Origin: Parasphingorhabdus flavimaris
GTDB taxonomy: Bacteria > Pseudomonadota > Alphaproteobacteria > Sphingomonadales > Sphingomonadaceae
Length of the DNA stretch: 64,000 nt
Reading direction: 5' to 3'
Assembly (NCBI RefSeq): GCF_013371215.1
Contig: NZ_JABWMH010000004.1
Coordinates: 124,001-188,000, forward strand
Shown here: positions 25,948-33,932 of the stretch, piece by piece
How the letters are laid out: the number at the start of each line of letters is the position of its first letter
Numbering within the stretch: position 1 is the stretch's first letter
Notes under the pieces: generated by a model
Told to the model about the DNA's origin: nothing
Databases searched by the model: none
The model's input: only the letters and a program-made list of their open reading frames with translations
Position numbers and translations under genes: made by a program

Positions 25948-26793
25948 TCATTCACTTGGAACGACTTTCTTGCTGTCTTCGGCGGCAACATGGCGCTCGT
26001 TGTAGAGATTGATAATCGCCGCGGCCGATTCCTCGATCGAACGGCGGGTCACATCGATCATCGACCAGCCGTTATCGGCAAACATCCGCTGGGCATAGAG
26101 CGTCTCGGCCTTGACCTTCTCTTCGTTGACATAGTCGGTTTCCGGGGCCTGGTTGAGCGACAGCAGGCGGTTGCGGCGCACCTGGACCAGACGCGACGCA
26201 CCGGTGATCAGCCCGACGACCAGCGGATTCTTCAAATGAAACAGGGCATCGGGAGGCGGCGATTCCGGCACGATCGGAATATTGGCGGTCTTGAACCCGC
26301 GATTGGCAAGATAGATGGATGTCGGGGTTTTCGAGGTCCGGGAAACACCGGCGAGCACGATATCCGCCTCTTCCCAATTTTCCCAGCCAATGCCGTCATC
26401 ATGCGCGATGGTGAACTGGATCGCCTCGACCCGGGCAAAATAGGCAGCGTCCAGAACATGCTGGCGGCCGGGCCGCGCCTTGGCTTCCTGTCCCAGCATA
26501 TTGGACAAGGCATCGGTCACCGTGTCCAGCGCAGGAACCGATGGCAGGCCCAGGTGCCGGCATTCGCGTTCGAGCTTGGCCCTGATATCGCGGTTAACGA
26601 TGGTGAAGATGACCAGTCCGGGATTATTCGCGACCTCGGCCAATATCCGGTTGAGATGCTTCTCCGAACGGACCATGGGCCAGAAATGCTTGATGATCTC
26701 GACGCCATCAAACTGGGCAAGCGCTGCCTTGGCGATATTTTCCAGTGTCTCGCCGGTGGAATCCGAAAGCAGATGGAGGTGGAGCCTGTTCAT
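25948..26793 (-). CDS. Phosphoenolpyruvate synthase / PPDK regulatory protein (DUF299)
   Basis: The protein has 281 residues. The nucleotide-binding loop GVSRTSKTPTS (149-159) is the signature of the DUF299/PpsR family, ADP- and phosphate-dependent bifunctional kinase/phosphorylases that switch PEP synthase or pyruvate phosphate dikinase off and on. LHLLSDSTGETLEN opens the protein. It is the first gene left of the origin and reads away from it. Its promoter must lie inside the oriC interval. Confidence 0.9.
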   Translation of the reverse strand: MNRLHLHLLSDSTGETLENIAKAALAQFDGVEIIKHFWPMVRSEKHLNRILAEVANNPGLVIFTIVNRDIRAKLERECRHLGLPSVPALDTVTDALSNMLGQEAKARPGRQHVLDAAYFARVEAIQFTIAHDDGIGWENWEEADIVLAGVSRTSKTPTSIYLANRGFKTANIPIVPESPPPDALFHLKNPLVVGLITGASRLVQVRRNRLLSLNQAPETDYVNEEKVKAETLYAQRMFADNGWSMIDVTRRSIEESAAAIINLYNERHVAAEDSKKVVPSE

Positions 26794-27076
26794 GGCCTAA
26801 GCTTTGTGATTTCACGGGGGATAAAGCAAGGGATGAAGTTGGGGATAAGTGGTTCGACCATATTCATCCCCGACTCCCGCCAATCTATCCACAGCAGGCC
26901 AACATTGACAGATTCCATCCACAGTCTGTGGATAGCGGGGATCGAAATTCGGAATCGGTTAAATTTTCATTAAGCCCCGCCTGTCAATCTGTTTGTATTT
27001 GCGGCGCTGGCGGGTTACCGCCTTTTCCACGCCCCATCATCAACAACAATTTTAAATTAAATACTTATATAATATA
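26794..27076. other. Predicted chromosomal replication origin (oriC)
   Basis: This 283-bp gap separates divergent ppsR and hemE. DnaA-box-like 9-mers, each one mismatch from TTATCCACA except where stated, are CTATCCACA at 26885-26893, CCATCCACA at 26915-26923 (two mismatches), CTATCCACA on the minus strand at 26927-26935, and TTATCCCCA on the minus strand at 26840-26848. The middle pair forms the inverted repeat ATCCACAGTCTGTGGAT. GANTC sites lie at 26872, 26911 and 26952. A CtrA-type site and an AT-rich tract follow on the hemE side. Gene strand switches here, and parAB with parS lies 7-11 kb away. In Caulobacter the origin also abuts hemE. The call is inference from these signals. Confidence 0.85.
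26959..26973. promoter_or_regulatory. CtrA-type binding site in the origin
   Basis: A perfect TTAA-N7-TTAA (TTAAATTTTCATTAA). In Caulobacter, CtrA bound to such sites in the origin blocks initiation in swarmer cells. The site lies 24 bp past the last DnaA-like box. Confidence 0.7.
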
Positions 27077-27078
27077 AT
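27049..27078. other. AT-rich tract, candidate DNA-unwinding element and hemE promoter
   Basis: 29 of 30 bases are A or T, in a G+C-rich setting, at the hemE edge of the origin. It contains TATAAT at 27068-27073, which could be a -10 box for hemE. If so, transcription would begin near 27080 and hemE translation would start at the ATG at 27095 instead of 27077. Confidence 0.6.
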
Positions 27079-28129
27079 GGATGACCGTCTTTCTATGCCG
27101 AACGGAACCGACTCTCAAAAAATTCTTCTTCAGACATTGCTCGGCAGGAAGACCGATCAAACGCCGGTCTGGCTCATGCGCCAGGCAGGGCGCTATTTGC
27201 CGGAATATCGCGAATTGCGCGCGCAAAAGGGCGGATTTCTCGAGCTTTGCTATGATGCCGAAGCGGCCGCCGAGGTCACATTGCAGCCGATCAAGCGGTT
27301 TGGCTTTGACGGCGCGATCCTGTTTTCCGACATTTTGATCGTCCCGCACGCGATGGGCCAGAAATTGTGGTTTGAGACCGGAGAGGGACCCCGGCTGGCA
27401 CCAAGGCTGGTCGATGCCGCTTTGTCGTCTCTAGAGGGTGCTCCCGAGCATTTTAAAGCCATATACGCCACCGTGCGCCGGGTCTCCGAACGGCTCGACG
27501 ACAAAACGACCTTCATGGGCTTTGCCGGCAGCCCCTGGACGGTCGCGACTTACATGCTCCACGGCCAGGGCAGCAAGGATCAGGGTGTCGCCCGGCGTTT
27601 TGCCTATCAGAACGAAGCGGCTTTCGCCGAACTGATCAACGCGATCATCGAAAATACCGTCGAATATCTGCTCGGCCAGATCGAGGCCGGCGTTGATGCG
27701 GTGCAGCTGTTCGACAGCTGGGCCGGATCGCTGTCACCGGCGCAGTTTGAAAAATGGGTAATTGCGCCCAATGCAGAGATCATAGCACGGCTGAAAGCGG
27801 TTCATCCCGATCTGCCGATCATCGGTTTTCCCAAGGGGGCCGGCGCGAAACTGGTCGCTTATGCCAATGAAACCGGTGCCGATGCAATTGGCCTGGATGA
27901 AACGGTCGATCCGGTCTGGGCCCATGAAAACCTGCCGGTCGATCTGCCGCTGCAGGGCAATCTCGATCCGCTGGCGCTGATCGCCGGCGGCGAAGCGCTG
28001 GAACAATCGGTCCGGCATATCCTGCAAGTCTTTGAAGACCGCCCGCATATCTTCAATCTCGGCCACGGTATTTTACCCGATACGCCCATTGAACATGTTG
28101 AAAAGCTGCTTACACTTGTCAGGCAATGA
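27077..28129 (+). CDS. hemE: Uroporphyrinogen decarboxylase
   Basis: The protein has 350 residues. The signature PVWLMRQAGRYLPEYRELR near residue 30 carries the essential arginines, followed by FSDILIVPHAMGQ, GFAGSPWTVATYML and the C-terminal GNLDPL and FNLGHGILPDTP. It decarboxylates the four acetate chains of uroporphyrinogen III in heme synthesis. No good ribosome site precedes 27077; ATG 27095 is a workable alternative. It adjoins oriC, and it overlaps hemJ by ATGA (28126-28129). Confidence 0.96.
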   Translation: MDDRLSMPNGTDSQKILLQTLLGRKTDQTPVWLMRQAGRYLPEYRELRAQKGGFLELCYDAEAAAEVTLQPIKRFGFDGAILFSDILIVPHAMGQKLWFETGEGPRLAPRLVDAALSSLEGAPEHFKAIYATVRRVSERLDDKTTFMGFAGSPWTVATYMLHGQGSKDQGVARRFAYQNEAAFAELINAIIENTVEYLLGQIEAGVDAVQLFDSWAGSLSPAQFEKWVIAPNAEIIARLKAVHPDLPIIGFPKGAGAKLVAYANETGADAIGLDETVDPVWAHENLPVDLPLQGNLDPLALIAGGEALEQSVRHILQVFEDRPHIFNLGHGILPDTPIEHVEKLLTLVRQ

Positions 28130-28569
28130 ATGAAATTCTGTCCATGCTCTATCTCTGGTTGAAATCAGCCCATCTCATCTTCGTCATCTTCTGGATGGCG
28201 GGCTTGTTCATGATGCCGCGCTTCTTCGTCTATCATCAGGAATCCCCCGTTGGCTCCGACGAAGATGCCAAATGGATCGAGCGCGAGGGCAAGCTTCGCA
28301 AGATCATCCTGAATCCGTCGCTGGTCATCGTCTGGGTGGTCGGACTGGCGCTCGCCTATGATATCGGCGCGTTCAGCCAGGGCTGGTTTCATGCCAAATT
28401 GCTGATGGTGCTGGCGCTATCCGGCTATCACGGCTGGATGATCGCCTATTCCAAAAAACTGTCGCGCGGCGAACGGACGATGACCGACAGGAAATTGCGG
28501 CTGGTCAATGAAGTACCCGGCATTGCGGCTGCTGTCATCGTGATACTGGTGATTATCAAGCCGTTCTGA
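28126..28569 (+). CDS. hemJ: Protoporphyrinogen oxidase HemJ
   Basis: A membrane protein of 147 residues with about four helices. WLKSAHLIFVIFWMAGLFMMPRFFVYH carries the conserved histidine and the motif of the HemJ/UPF0093 family, and KLLMVLALSGYHGWM and a lysine-rich loop follow. HemJ is the coenzyme-A-free, oxygen-independent-type oxidase that turns protoporphyrinogen IX into protoporphyrin IX in many alphaproteobacteria. The 4-bp overlap with hemE supports this over a generic CopD-like call. Confidence 0.88.
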   Translation: MNEILSMLYLWLKSAHLIFVIFWMAGLFMMPRFFVYHQESPVGSDEDAKWIEREGKLRKIILNPSLVIVWVVGLALAYDIGAFSQGWFHAKLLMVLALSGYHGWMIAYSKKLSRGERTMTDRKLRLVNEVPGIAAAVIVILVIIKPF

Positions 28570-28579
28570 CCGGGCTCAG

Positions 28580-28608
28580 TTGACACAGAAATAACAAAGG
28601 CGTAATCA
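28580..28608 (+). promoter_or_regulatory. Candidate sigma-70-type promoter for rho
   Basis: TTGACA at 28580-28585, a 17-bp spacer, then TAATCA at 28603-28608. It lies in the 146-bp gap before rho, leaving a leader of about 100 nt, long enough for Rho autoregulation. Confidence 0.5.
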
Positions 28609-28715
28609 GGCGTCAAAGCCCGTCCGGGCGAAATTTTCATGTACATCGTCGACAGCCACCAGCTGCACACATGCAAAATAAAAATAGCTTCCCCAATTTA
28701 TCTGGATAAACCTCC

Positions 28716-29972
28716 ATGCATTTAAAAGAACTAAAAGAAAAATCCCCCGCCGGCCTCGTCTCGATGGCCGAAGAACTAGGCGTTGAAACCGCGTCGACCC
28801 TGCGCAAGCAGGATCTGATGTTCGCGATTTTGAAAGAGCTCGCGGATCAGGACGAACTGATCATGGGGCTTGGAACGATCGAAGTGCTGCCCGACGGATT
28901 TGGTTTCTTGCGTTCGCCGGAAGCCAATTATCTTGCCGGTCCCGACGACATTTACGTCTCTCCCAACCAGGTCCGCAAATTCGGTCTGCGCACCGGCGAT
29001 ACGGTCGAAGGCGAAATCCGCGCACCCCGCGATGGCGAGCGCTATTTTGCCCTGACCAAGCTGACCGCAATCAATTTCGATGATCCGGATGCTGTGCGCC
29101 ACCGGGTGAATTTCGACAATCTGACCCCGCTCTATCCCGACGAGAAGCTCAAGCTGGACAGTCTCGATCCGACCGACAAGGACAAGTCCGCCCGGGTGAT
29201 CGATATCATTTCGCCGCAGGGCAAGGGCCAGCGCGCGCTGATCGTGGCGCCGCCCCGGACCGGTAAGACCGTGCTGCTGCAGAATATCGCCAAGGCGATC
29301 ACCGACAATCATCCGGAAGTCTATCTGCTGGTGTTGCTGATCGACGAACGGCCGGAAGAAGTGACCGACATGCAGCGTTCGGTGAAGGGCGAAGTGATCA
29401 GCTCGACCTTTGACGAGCCGGCGACCCGCCACGTCCAAGTTGCCGAAATGGTAATCGAAAAGGCCAAGCGCCTGGTCGAGCACAAGCATGATGTTGTCAT
29501 CCTGCTCGATTCCATCACCCGTCTTGGCCGTGCCTATAACACCGTGGTGCCGAGCTCGGGCAAGGTGCTGACCGGTGGTGTGGATGCCAACGCACTGCAG
29601 CGTCCGAAGCGCTTTTTCGGTGCTGCCCGTAATATCGAGGAAGGCGGTTCGCTGTCGATCATTGCCACCGCGCTGATCGATACCGGGAGCCGGATGGACG
29701 AAGTCATCTTTGAAGAATTCAAGGGCACCGGCAACTCTGAAATCGTGCTTGATCGAAAGGTCTCTGACAAGCGTATCTTCCCGGCGCTCGATGTCGGCAA
29801 GTCCGGAACCCGCAAGGAAGAGCTGCTGGTCGAGGACGAGAAACTCAAGAAAATGTGGGTGTTGCGCCGTATTCTCATGCAGATGGGGACGATCGACGCG
29901 ATGGAATTCCTGCTCGACAAGATGAAGGACAGCAAGTCCAACGATGATTTCTTCGACAGTATGAACCAGTAG
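28716..29972 (+). CDS. rho: Transcription termination factor Rho
   Basis: The protein has 418 residues. The N-terminal helix bundle ([21 protein letters not shown]) and the cold-shock-like RNA-binding domain with [17 protein letters not shown] are followed by Walker A APPRTGKT (about 178-185), Walker [17 protein letters not shown], and the Q/R loops ([27 protein letters not shown]). It is a hexameric RNA helicase that ends transcription. The gene follows hemE-hemJ, as is common near alphaproteobacterial origins, and stops 19 bp before the next gene. Confidence 0.97.
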   Translation: MHLKELKEKSPAGLVSMAEELGVETASTLRKQDLMFAILKELADQDELIMGLGTIEVLPDGFGFLRSPEANYLAGPDDIYVSPNQVRKFGLRTGDTVEGEIRAPRDGERYFALTKLTAINFDDPDAVRHRVNFDNLTPLYPDEKLKLDSLDPTDKDKSARVIDIISPQGKGQRALIVAPPRTGKTVLLQNIAKAITDNHPEVYLLVLLIDERPEEVTDMQRSVKGEVISSTFDEPATRHVQVAEMVIEKAKRLVEHKHDVVILLDSITRLGRAYNTVVPSSGKVLTGGVDANALQRPKRFFGAARNIEEGGSLSIIATALIDTGSRMDEVIFEEFKGTGNSEIVLDRKVSDKRIFPALDVGKSGTRKEELLVEDEKLKKMWVLRRILMQMGTIDAMEFLLDKMKDSKSNDDFFDSMNQ

Positions 29973-29991
29973 AAACGACTGCATTGCTCCG

Positions 29992-30291
29992 GTGATTTTG
30001 GAACATGCCTTATTGCAGGTTCGACCGGGGCAATCAGAAGCCTTTGAAGCGGCGATGGCGCAGGCCAGACCGCTGATTGCGCGGCAGCCGGGTTTCCATT
30101 CGATCGACGTTCGACCGCATTCAGGGAACCCGGAGCGATATTTGTTGTTGGTGACATGGGACCGGATGGAATCGCATCGCGACGGATTTCGCCGGTCCGC
30201 AGATTATCAGCGCTGGCGCGCATTGCTCCACGCTTTTTACGACCCGATGCCCGAGATAGCTTATTACGGAGCGAGTATTTTCGATGATTGA
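29992..30291 (+). CDS. Antibiotic biosynthesis monooxygenase-like (ABM) domain protein
   Basis: The protein has 99 residues beginning at a GTG codon (translated MILEHALLQVRPGQ). The dimeric alpha-beta barrel pattern is visible: L.VRPGQSEAFEAAM, GFHSIDVRPHSGNPERYLLLVTWDRMESH, FRRSADYQRWRALLHAFYDPMPE. ABM proteins range from heme- or quinone-acting monooxygenases to proteins of unknown role, so no substrate is assigned. It overlaps terC by 8 bp and follows rho by 19 bp. Confidence 0.8.
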   Translation: MILEHALLQVRPGQSEAFEAAMAQARPLIARQPGFHSIDVRPHSGNPERYLLLVTWDRMESHRDGFRRSADYQRWRALLHAFYDPMPEIAYYGASIFDD

Positions 30292-31012
30292 CCTGATTTC
30301 CATCTTTTCCGCCGCCGCCGCTGGCCTCGGTTCGCCTGCAGACATCTGGCAAGCAATCCTTACCGATTTCTCGAAGATCGGAACACCCGAGGCGATGGCG
30401 GCTTTTGGTCAGGTCATCCTGATCGATCTGGTTTTCGCCGCCGACAATGCGATCGTCGTCGGCGCACTGGCAGGCGGTTTGCCGGCTGAACAACGGCGCA
30501 AGGTCATCCTGATCGGCATCGGGGCGGCTCTGGTGCTGCGCATATTATTCGCGCTGATCGTGGTGCAGCTGCTGCAGATCGTCGGTCTGGTGCTGGCTGG
30601 CGGCCTTCTGTTGCTCTGGGTCGCATGGAATTTCTACCGCGAGATTTTCCACGAAGGGGAATCCGCCGGTTCACCCGAAATCGAGGGCGACGAACATAGC
30701 GGCGTCAAGTCGGGCAAGACCTTCTGGGCGGCAGCCTGGGCGGTGATGGCGGCCGACGTTTCGATGAGTCTCGACAATGTGCTCGGCGTCGCCGGTGCTG
30801 CCCGCGAACATCCCGGCATTCTGGTGATCGGTCTGGTGCTTTCGGTGGCTCTGATGGGGCTGGCGGCCAATGTCATCGCCAAATATATCGAGCGCTACAA
30901 ATGGATTGCCTATCTGGGGCTGGCGGTGATCGTCTATGTCGCCGGCAAGATGATCTATTCCGGGCTGATGGGTGACGAGCAGACGATCGGTGTGCTGACG
31001 CTGTTCGGTTAA
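30284..31012 (+). CDS. TerC family integral membrane protein
   Basis: The protein has 242 residues. Seven or so membrane segments include the TerC-type acidic motifs QVILIDLVFAADNAIVVGAL and AAWAVMAADVSMSLDNVLGVAG; paired Asp-Asn residues in these segments are thought to bind metal ions. The cytosolic loop between (FHEGESAGSPEIEGDEHSG) is acidic. Members act in metal efflux, often manganese or calcium, and are expressed in metal or tellurium stress. The ion is not readable here. It is the last gene of rho-ABM-terC and is convergent with the SnoaL-like gene. Confidence 0.88.
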   Translation: MIDLISIFSAAAAGLGSPADIWQAILTDFSKIGTPEAMAAFGQVILIDLVFAADNAIVVGALAGGLPAEQRRKVILIGIGAALVLRILFALIVVQLLQIVGLVLAGGLLLLWVAWNFYREIFHEGESAGSPEIEGDEHSGVKSGKTFWAAAWAVMAADVSMSLDNVLGVAGAAREHPGILVIGLVLSVALMGLAANVIAKYIERYKWIAYLGLAVIVYVAGKMIYSGLMGDEQTIGVLTLFG

Positions 31013-31043
31013 TGGAAAAGATGCGGCAAATGAATGAGGCGGC

Positions 31044-31445
31044 CTAGCCCTTCATCGTCTCCAGCATCTTGCCCATTTCTTCCCAGACCTTGTTGATCGC
31101 CTTGAGCGGCCGGACCATGACCTTGAAATCCTGGATCTTGCCTTCGTCATTCCAGCTGATGATATCGACGCCATTGACCTGGATGCCGTCGAGCTCGAGC
31201 GTGAACTCGAGCATCGCCATATTGACGCTTTCGTCGACGATTTCGCGGACGTAGCGGAAGCTGTCATTGCCGAGGACATTATCCGCCGCCGACAAATAGG
31301 CCATGACCAATGGTTTGCCGGCTTGCGGGGTGTGGACGACCGGGGAGTGGAACACGGCATCATCGGCGATCTGCGCGCTGAGCTCTCCCGGGCTTTTGTT
31401 CTCCATCCGGTCATGCCAGACTTTCAGATTGTCACGGGTGCTCAT
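31044..31445 (-). CDS. SnoaL/NTF2-like domain protein
   Basis: The protein has 133 residues with the NTF2-like cone: RDNLKVWHDRMENKSPGELSAQIADDAVFHSPVVHTPQAGKPLVMAYL, then FRYVREIVDESVNMAMLEFTLELDGIQVNGVDIISWNDEGKIQDFKVMVRPL. These proteins can be isomerases, hydrolases or binding modules. No catalytic role can be assigned. It is encoded in one unit with the dienelactone-hydrolase-like gene, sharing 4 bp (31442-31445). Confidence 0.8.
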   Translation of the reverse strand: MSTRDNLKVWHDRMENKSPGELSAQIADDAVFHSPVVHTPQAGKPLVMAYLSAADNVLGNDSFRYVREIVDESVNMAMLEFTLELDGIQVNGVDIISWNDEGKIQDFKVMVRPLKAINKVWEEMGKMLETMKG

Positions 31446-32140
31446 GCCAGATGTTCCTTGAAAAAGGCTTCGGTGCGGCTGTCGGCGAGCGTTGCGGCAA
31501 CGTCGTCGCGGCGGTCTCCGAACTCGGCGGCAAATCCGTGATCGAGACCGTCATAATCGTGCAGGGTCACTTTCGGATGGTCATCCAGTCCGGCGTGCAT
31601 TGCGGCTTGTGCATCGGCGGGCACAAATCCGTCGGCGGTGGGAATGTGCAGCATCACTTCATGCGCAATCGCGTGCTTCTCGCCGAGCAGGCCGTCGATA
31701 CCGACGCCGTAATATCCGACCGAGGCGCGGATATCGGTGCGGCAGGCGGTCATGAAGGCCAGACGGCCGCCGAGGCAGTAACCGACGCAGCCGATCTTGT
31801 GGCTGCCGATGCTGTTCTGAGCAAAATGGATGACCGCTTCGATGTCGCGAATGCCCTGATCCTGGTTGAATTTGCCCATCAGATCGAGCGCCTGCTGGAA
31901 TTCAGCCTCGACATCGGCGTCGAGATCGGTGCCTTCGTTGATCCGCCAGAACAGGTCGGGAGCGATGGCGAGATAGCCCTTGCTGGCCCAGTGGTCGCAT
32001 TTCGCCCTGATCCCTTCATTGACGCCGAAAATCTCCTGAATGACGATGATCGCTGCGCTGATCTCACCCTGAGGTCGTGCCATGTAGCAGGGAATTTCGG
32101 CGTCTCCGCTCAATGTTTTTACCTGTTCGATTGCACCCAT
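31442..32140 (-). CDS. Dienelactone hydrolase family protein
   Basis: An alpha/beta hydrolase of 232 residues from the ATG at 32140, chosen because AAGGA lies 8-12 nt upstream; ATGs at 32158 and earlier lack this. The triad is visible as the nucleophile Cys in GCVGYCLGG, Asp in TADGFVPADA and His in LDHGFAAEF, the Cys-Asp-His set of dienelactone hydrolases. IVIQEIFGVNEGIR is the usual N-terminal motif. It may open lactone rings, but many relatives act on other esters. The SnoaL-like gene follows at once. Confidence 0.88.
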   Translation of the reverse strand: MGAIEQVKTLSGDAEIPCYMARPQGEISAAIIVIQEIFGVNEGIRAKCDHWASKGYLAIAPDLFWRINEGTDLDADVEAEFQQALDLMGKFNQDQGIRDIEAVIHFAQNSIGSHKIGCVGYCLGGRLAFMTACRTDIRASVGYYGVGIDGLLGEKHAIAHEVMLHIPTADGFVPADAQAAMHAGLDDHPKVTLHDYDGLDHGFAAEFGDRRDDVAATLADSRTEAFFKEHLA

Positions 32141-32272
32141 CTTGTCGTTCCTTTGCATCATGTCTTGATTCTTTGACCACAATATCCCCATATCGGTGGC
32201 AGGCAAGGTCGAACATCAACCTGTTGCATGGAGGGGGAACTTCGTCGCGACGGCCAAAAAGAGGAATATATA

Positions 32273-32545
32273 ATGAAAGTCAGCGTTGAACTGGATTGCA
32301 CACCGGAAGAGGCGCGCCGCCTGATCGGCTTGCCCGACGTCGCGAAACTCAACGAAAGCTATGTCCAGGAAATGTCGAAATTCCTGCAGGGTGCAAATTC
32401 GGTCGAGCAATTGCAGAATTTCACCAAGATCATCGCGCCGATGGGAGAAGCGGGTCTGAAGATGTTTTCCTCCTTCCTGACCGGTGCCATGGGTGCCGCA
32501 TCGGGTGGCGGCAAATCTTCATCGACCAAGAAAAAGAACGACTAG
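32273..32545 (+). CDS. Small conserved hypothetical protein upstream of mnmE
   Basis: The protein has 90 residues from the ATG at 32273, which has GAGGA 8 nt upstream. MKVSVELDCTPEEARRLIGLPDV is followed by an amphipathic helical body and a Gly/Ser/Lys-rich tail (GGGKSSSTKKK). I do not recognise an activity; small proteins of this type (I believe the DUF6489 family) recur in sphingomonads in this position. The gap to mnmE is 15 bp, so it is probably the first gene of the mnmE-mnmG-rsmG-parA-parB series. Confidence 0.75.
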   Translation: MKVSVELDCTPEEARRLIGLPDVAKLNESYVQEMSKFLQGANSVEQLQNFTKIIAPMGEAGLKMFSSFLTGAMGAASGGGKSSSTKKKND

Positions 32546-32560
32546 CTGCCGCTTTCAGAC

Positions 32561-33859
32561 ATGTTGTCCGCTGATGATACAATTTTCGCATTGTCCAGCG
32601 GACAACCGCCGGCGGCGATAGGAATCCTGCGGATCAGCGGGCCGCGGGCCGGGCAGGCGCTCGAAGCGCTCACCGAACATTTACCAAAACCGCGGGTTGC
32701 AGGCCTGTATAATATCACCAATATGGTTAACGGGGAGCTGCTGGATTCGGCTTTATGCCTGTGGTTTCCGGGGCCGAACAGCGCGACAGGTGAAGATCTG
32801 GCGGAGATTCACTGCCATGGTGGCCGCGCGGTTATCCGGGCGATCGAAGCGGCGCTTGAACAGATTGATGGCCTGCGCAGAGCGGAGCCGGGCGAATTCA
32901 CTCGCCGCGCTTTCACCCATGGCAAAATGGATCTGGCGGAGGCTGAAGGTCTGTCCGATCTTCTCTTCGCCGAAACCGAGTTGCAGCGCAAGGCAGCGGT
33001 CCGCAATGCCGGTGGTGCCTTGTCGCGCAAGATTGATGACTGGCAGCAGCAGATACTGGCGCTGTCGGCGCGGGTTGAAGCCGAGCTGGACTTTTCCGAC
33101 GAGGATGATGTTGCGCCCGAGCAGGTTGCGGGGATCCAGAACAGCGTCCGCCCGTTGGTCGATGATATGGGCAATCTTCTGGAACGGCCGCGCGCTGAAA
33201 AGTTGCGCGACGGGATCAGGGTGGTCCTCGGCGGACCGCCCAATAGCGGGAAGTCGACATTGCTCAACGCCCTGGTCGAGCGCGAAGCGGCCATCGTGTC
33301 GGATATCGCCGGAACGACGCGGGACGTGATCGAGGTGCCGGTCGCACTGGGCGGCATTCCGTTTCTCTTCATCGATACCGCCGGCGTTCGCGATAGCGGA
33401 GCGGAGACGATCGAGCAAATCGGCATCGACCGGGCACGCCAGCAATTTTCTGCCGCCGATATAATATTGTGGCTGGGCGAGGAGGGGCAGGGACCGGCGC
33501 AGGACAATCTCATCGAGATCAGTTCCCGCTGCGACCATCCGGATCACCAGCCGAAAGCAAGCGCCGCCTTCACCCTGTCGCCGGTCAGCGGTCGGGGGAT
33601 GGACGCTCTGGTCGATCAACTGATCGTCCGGGCGAAAGACATTCTCCCCGATGGTGACCAGGTCAGCGTCAACGCGCGTCAGGCCGGACTGCTATCCACC
33701 GCCCGGGATGTTCTGTCGGCGGTTATCGACGAGACGGATTATCTGATTGTCGCCGAACATCTTCGCATGGCGCGCAAGGCGCTGGACGAGATCACCGGCA
33801 AGGCGAGCACCGAAGATATGCTCGACGGCCTGTTCGGAAAATTCTGTATCGGCAAATGA
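32561..33859 (+). CDS. mnmE: tRNA uridine-5-carboxymethylaminomethyl(34) synthesis GTPase MnmE
   Basis: The protein has 432 residues. The N-terminal tetrahydrofolate-binding domain begins DTIFALSSGQPPAAIGILRISGP. The GTPase domain has Walker A GPPNSGKS at 225-232 and DTAGVRDS for G3; DIAGTTRDV is the G2-type loop. The helical domain ends in the invariant FCIGK, whose cysteine is required for activity. MnmE with MnmG installs the cmnm5 group on U34 of several tRNAs. Its TGA is one base before the first parS site. Confidence 0.97.
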   Translation: MLSADDTIFALSSGQPPAAIGILRISGPRAGQALEALTEHLPKPRVAGLYNITNMVNGELLDSALCLWFPGPNSATGEDLAEIHCHGGRAVIRAIEAALEQIDGLRRAEPGEFTRRAFTHGKMDLAEAEGLSDLLFAETELQRKAAVRNAGGALSRKIDDWQQQILALSARVEAELDFSDEDDVAPEQVAGIQNSVRPLVDDMGNLLERPRAEKLRDGIRVVLGGPPNSGKSTLLNALVEREAAIVSDIAGTTRDVIEVPVALGGIPFLFIDTAGVRDSGAETIEQIGIDRARQQFSAADIILWLGEEGQGPAQDNLIEISSRCDHPDHQPKASAAFTLSPVSGRGMDALVDQLIVRAKDILPDGDQVSVNARQAGLLSTARDVLSAVIDETDYLIVAEHLRMARKALDEITGKASTEDMLDGLFGKFCIGK

Positions 33860-33860
33860 T

Positions 33861-33876
33861 TGTTCCACGTGGAACA
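33861..33876. other. parS centromere site 1
   Basis: A perfect 16-bp palindrome, TGTTCCACGTGGAACA, the consensus ParB-binding sequence. It lies one base past the mnmE stop, in the gap before mnmG. Confidence 0.92.
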
Positions 33877-33932
33877 GTGGCCATAACCGGTAGATTTTGA
33901 CCTGCAAACCGGCTTGGGCTATGGGCTGCGCC

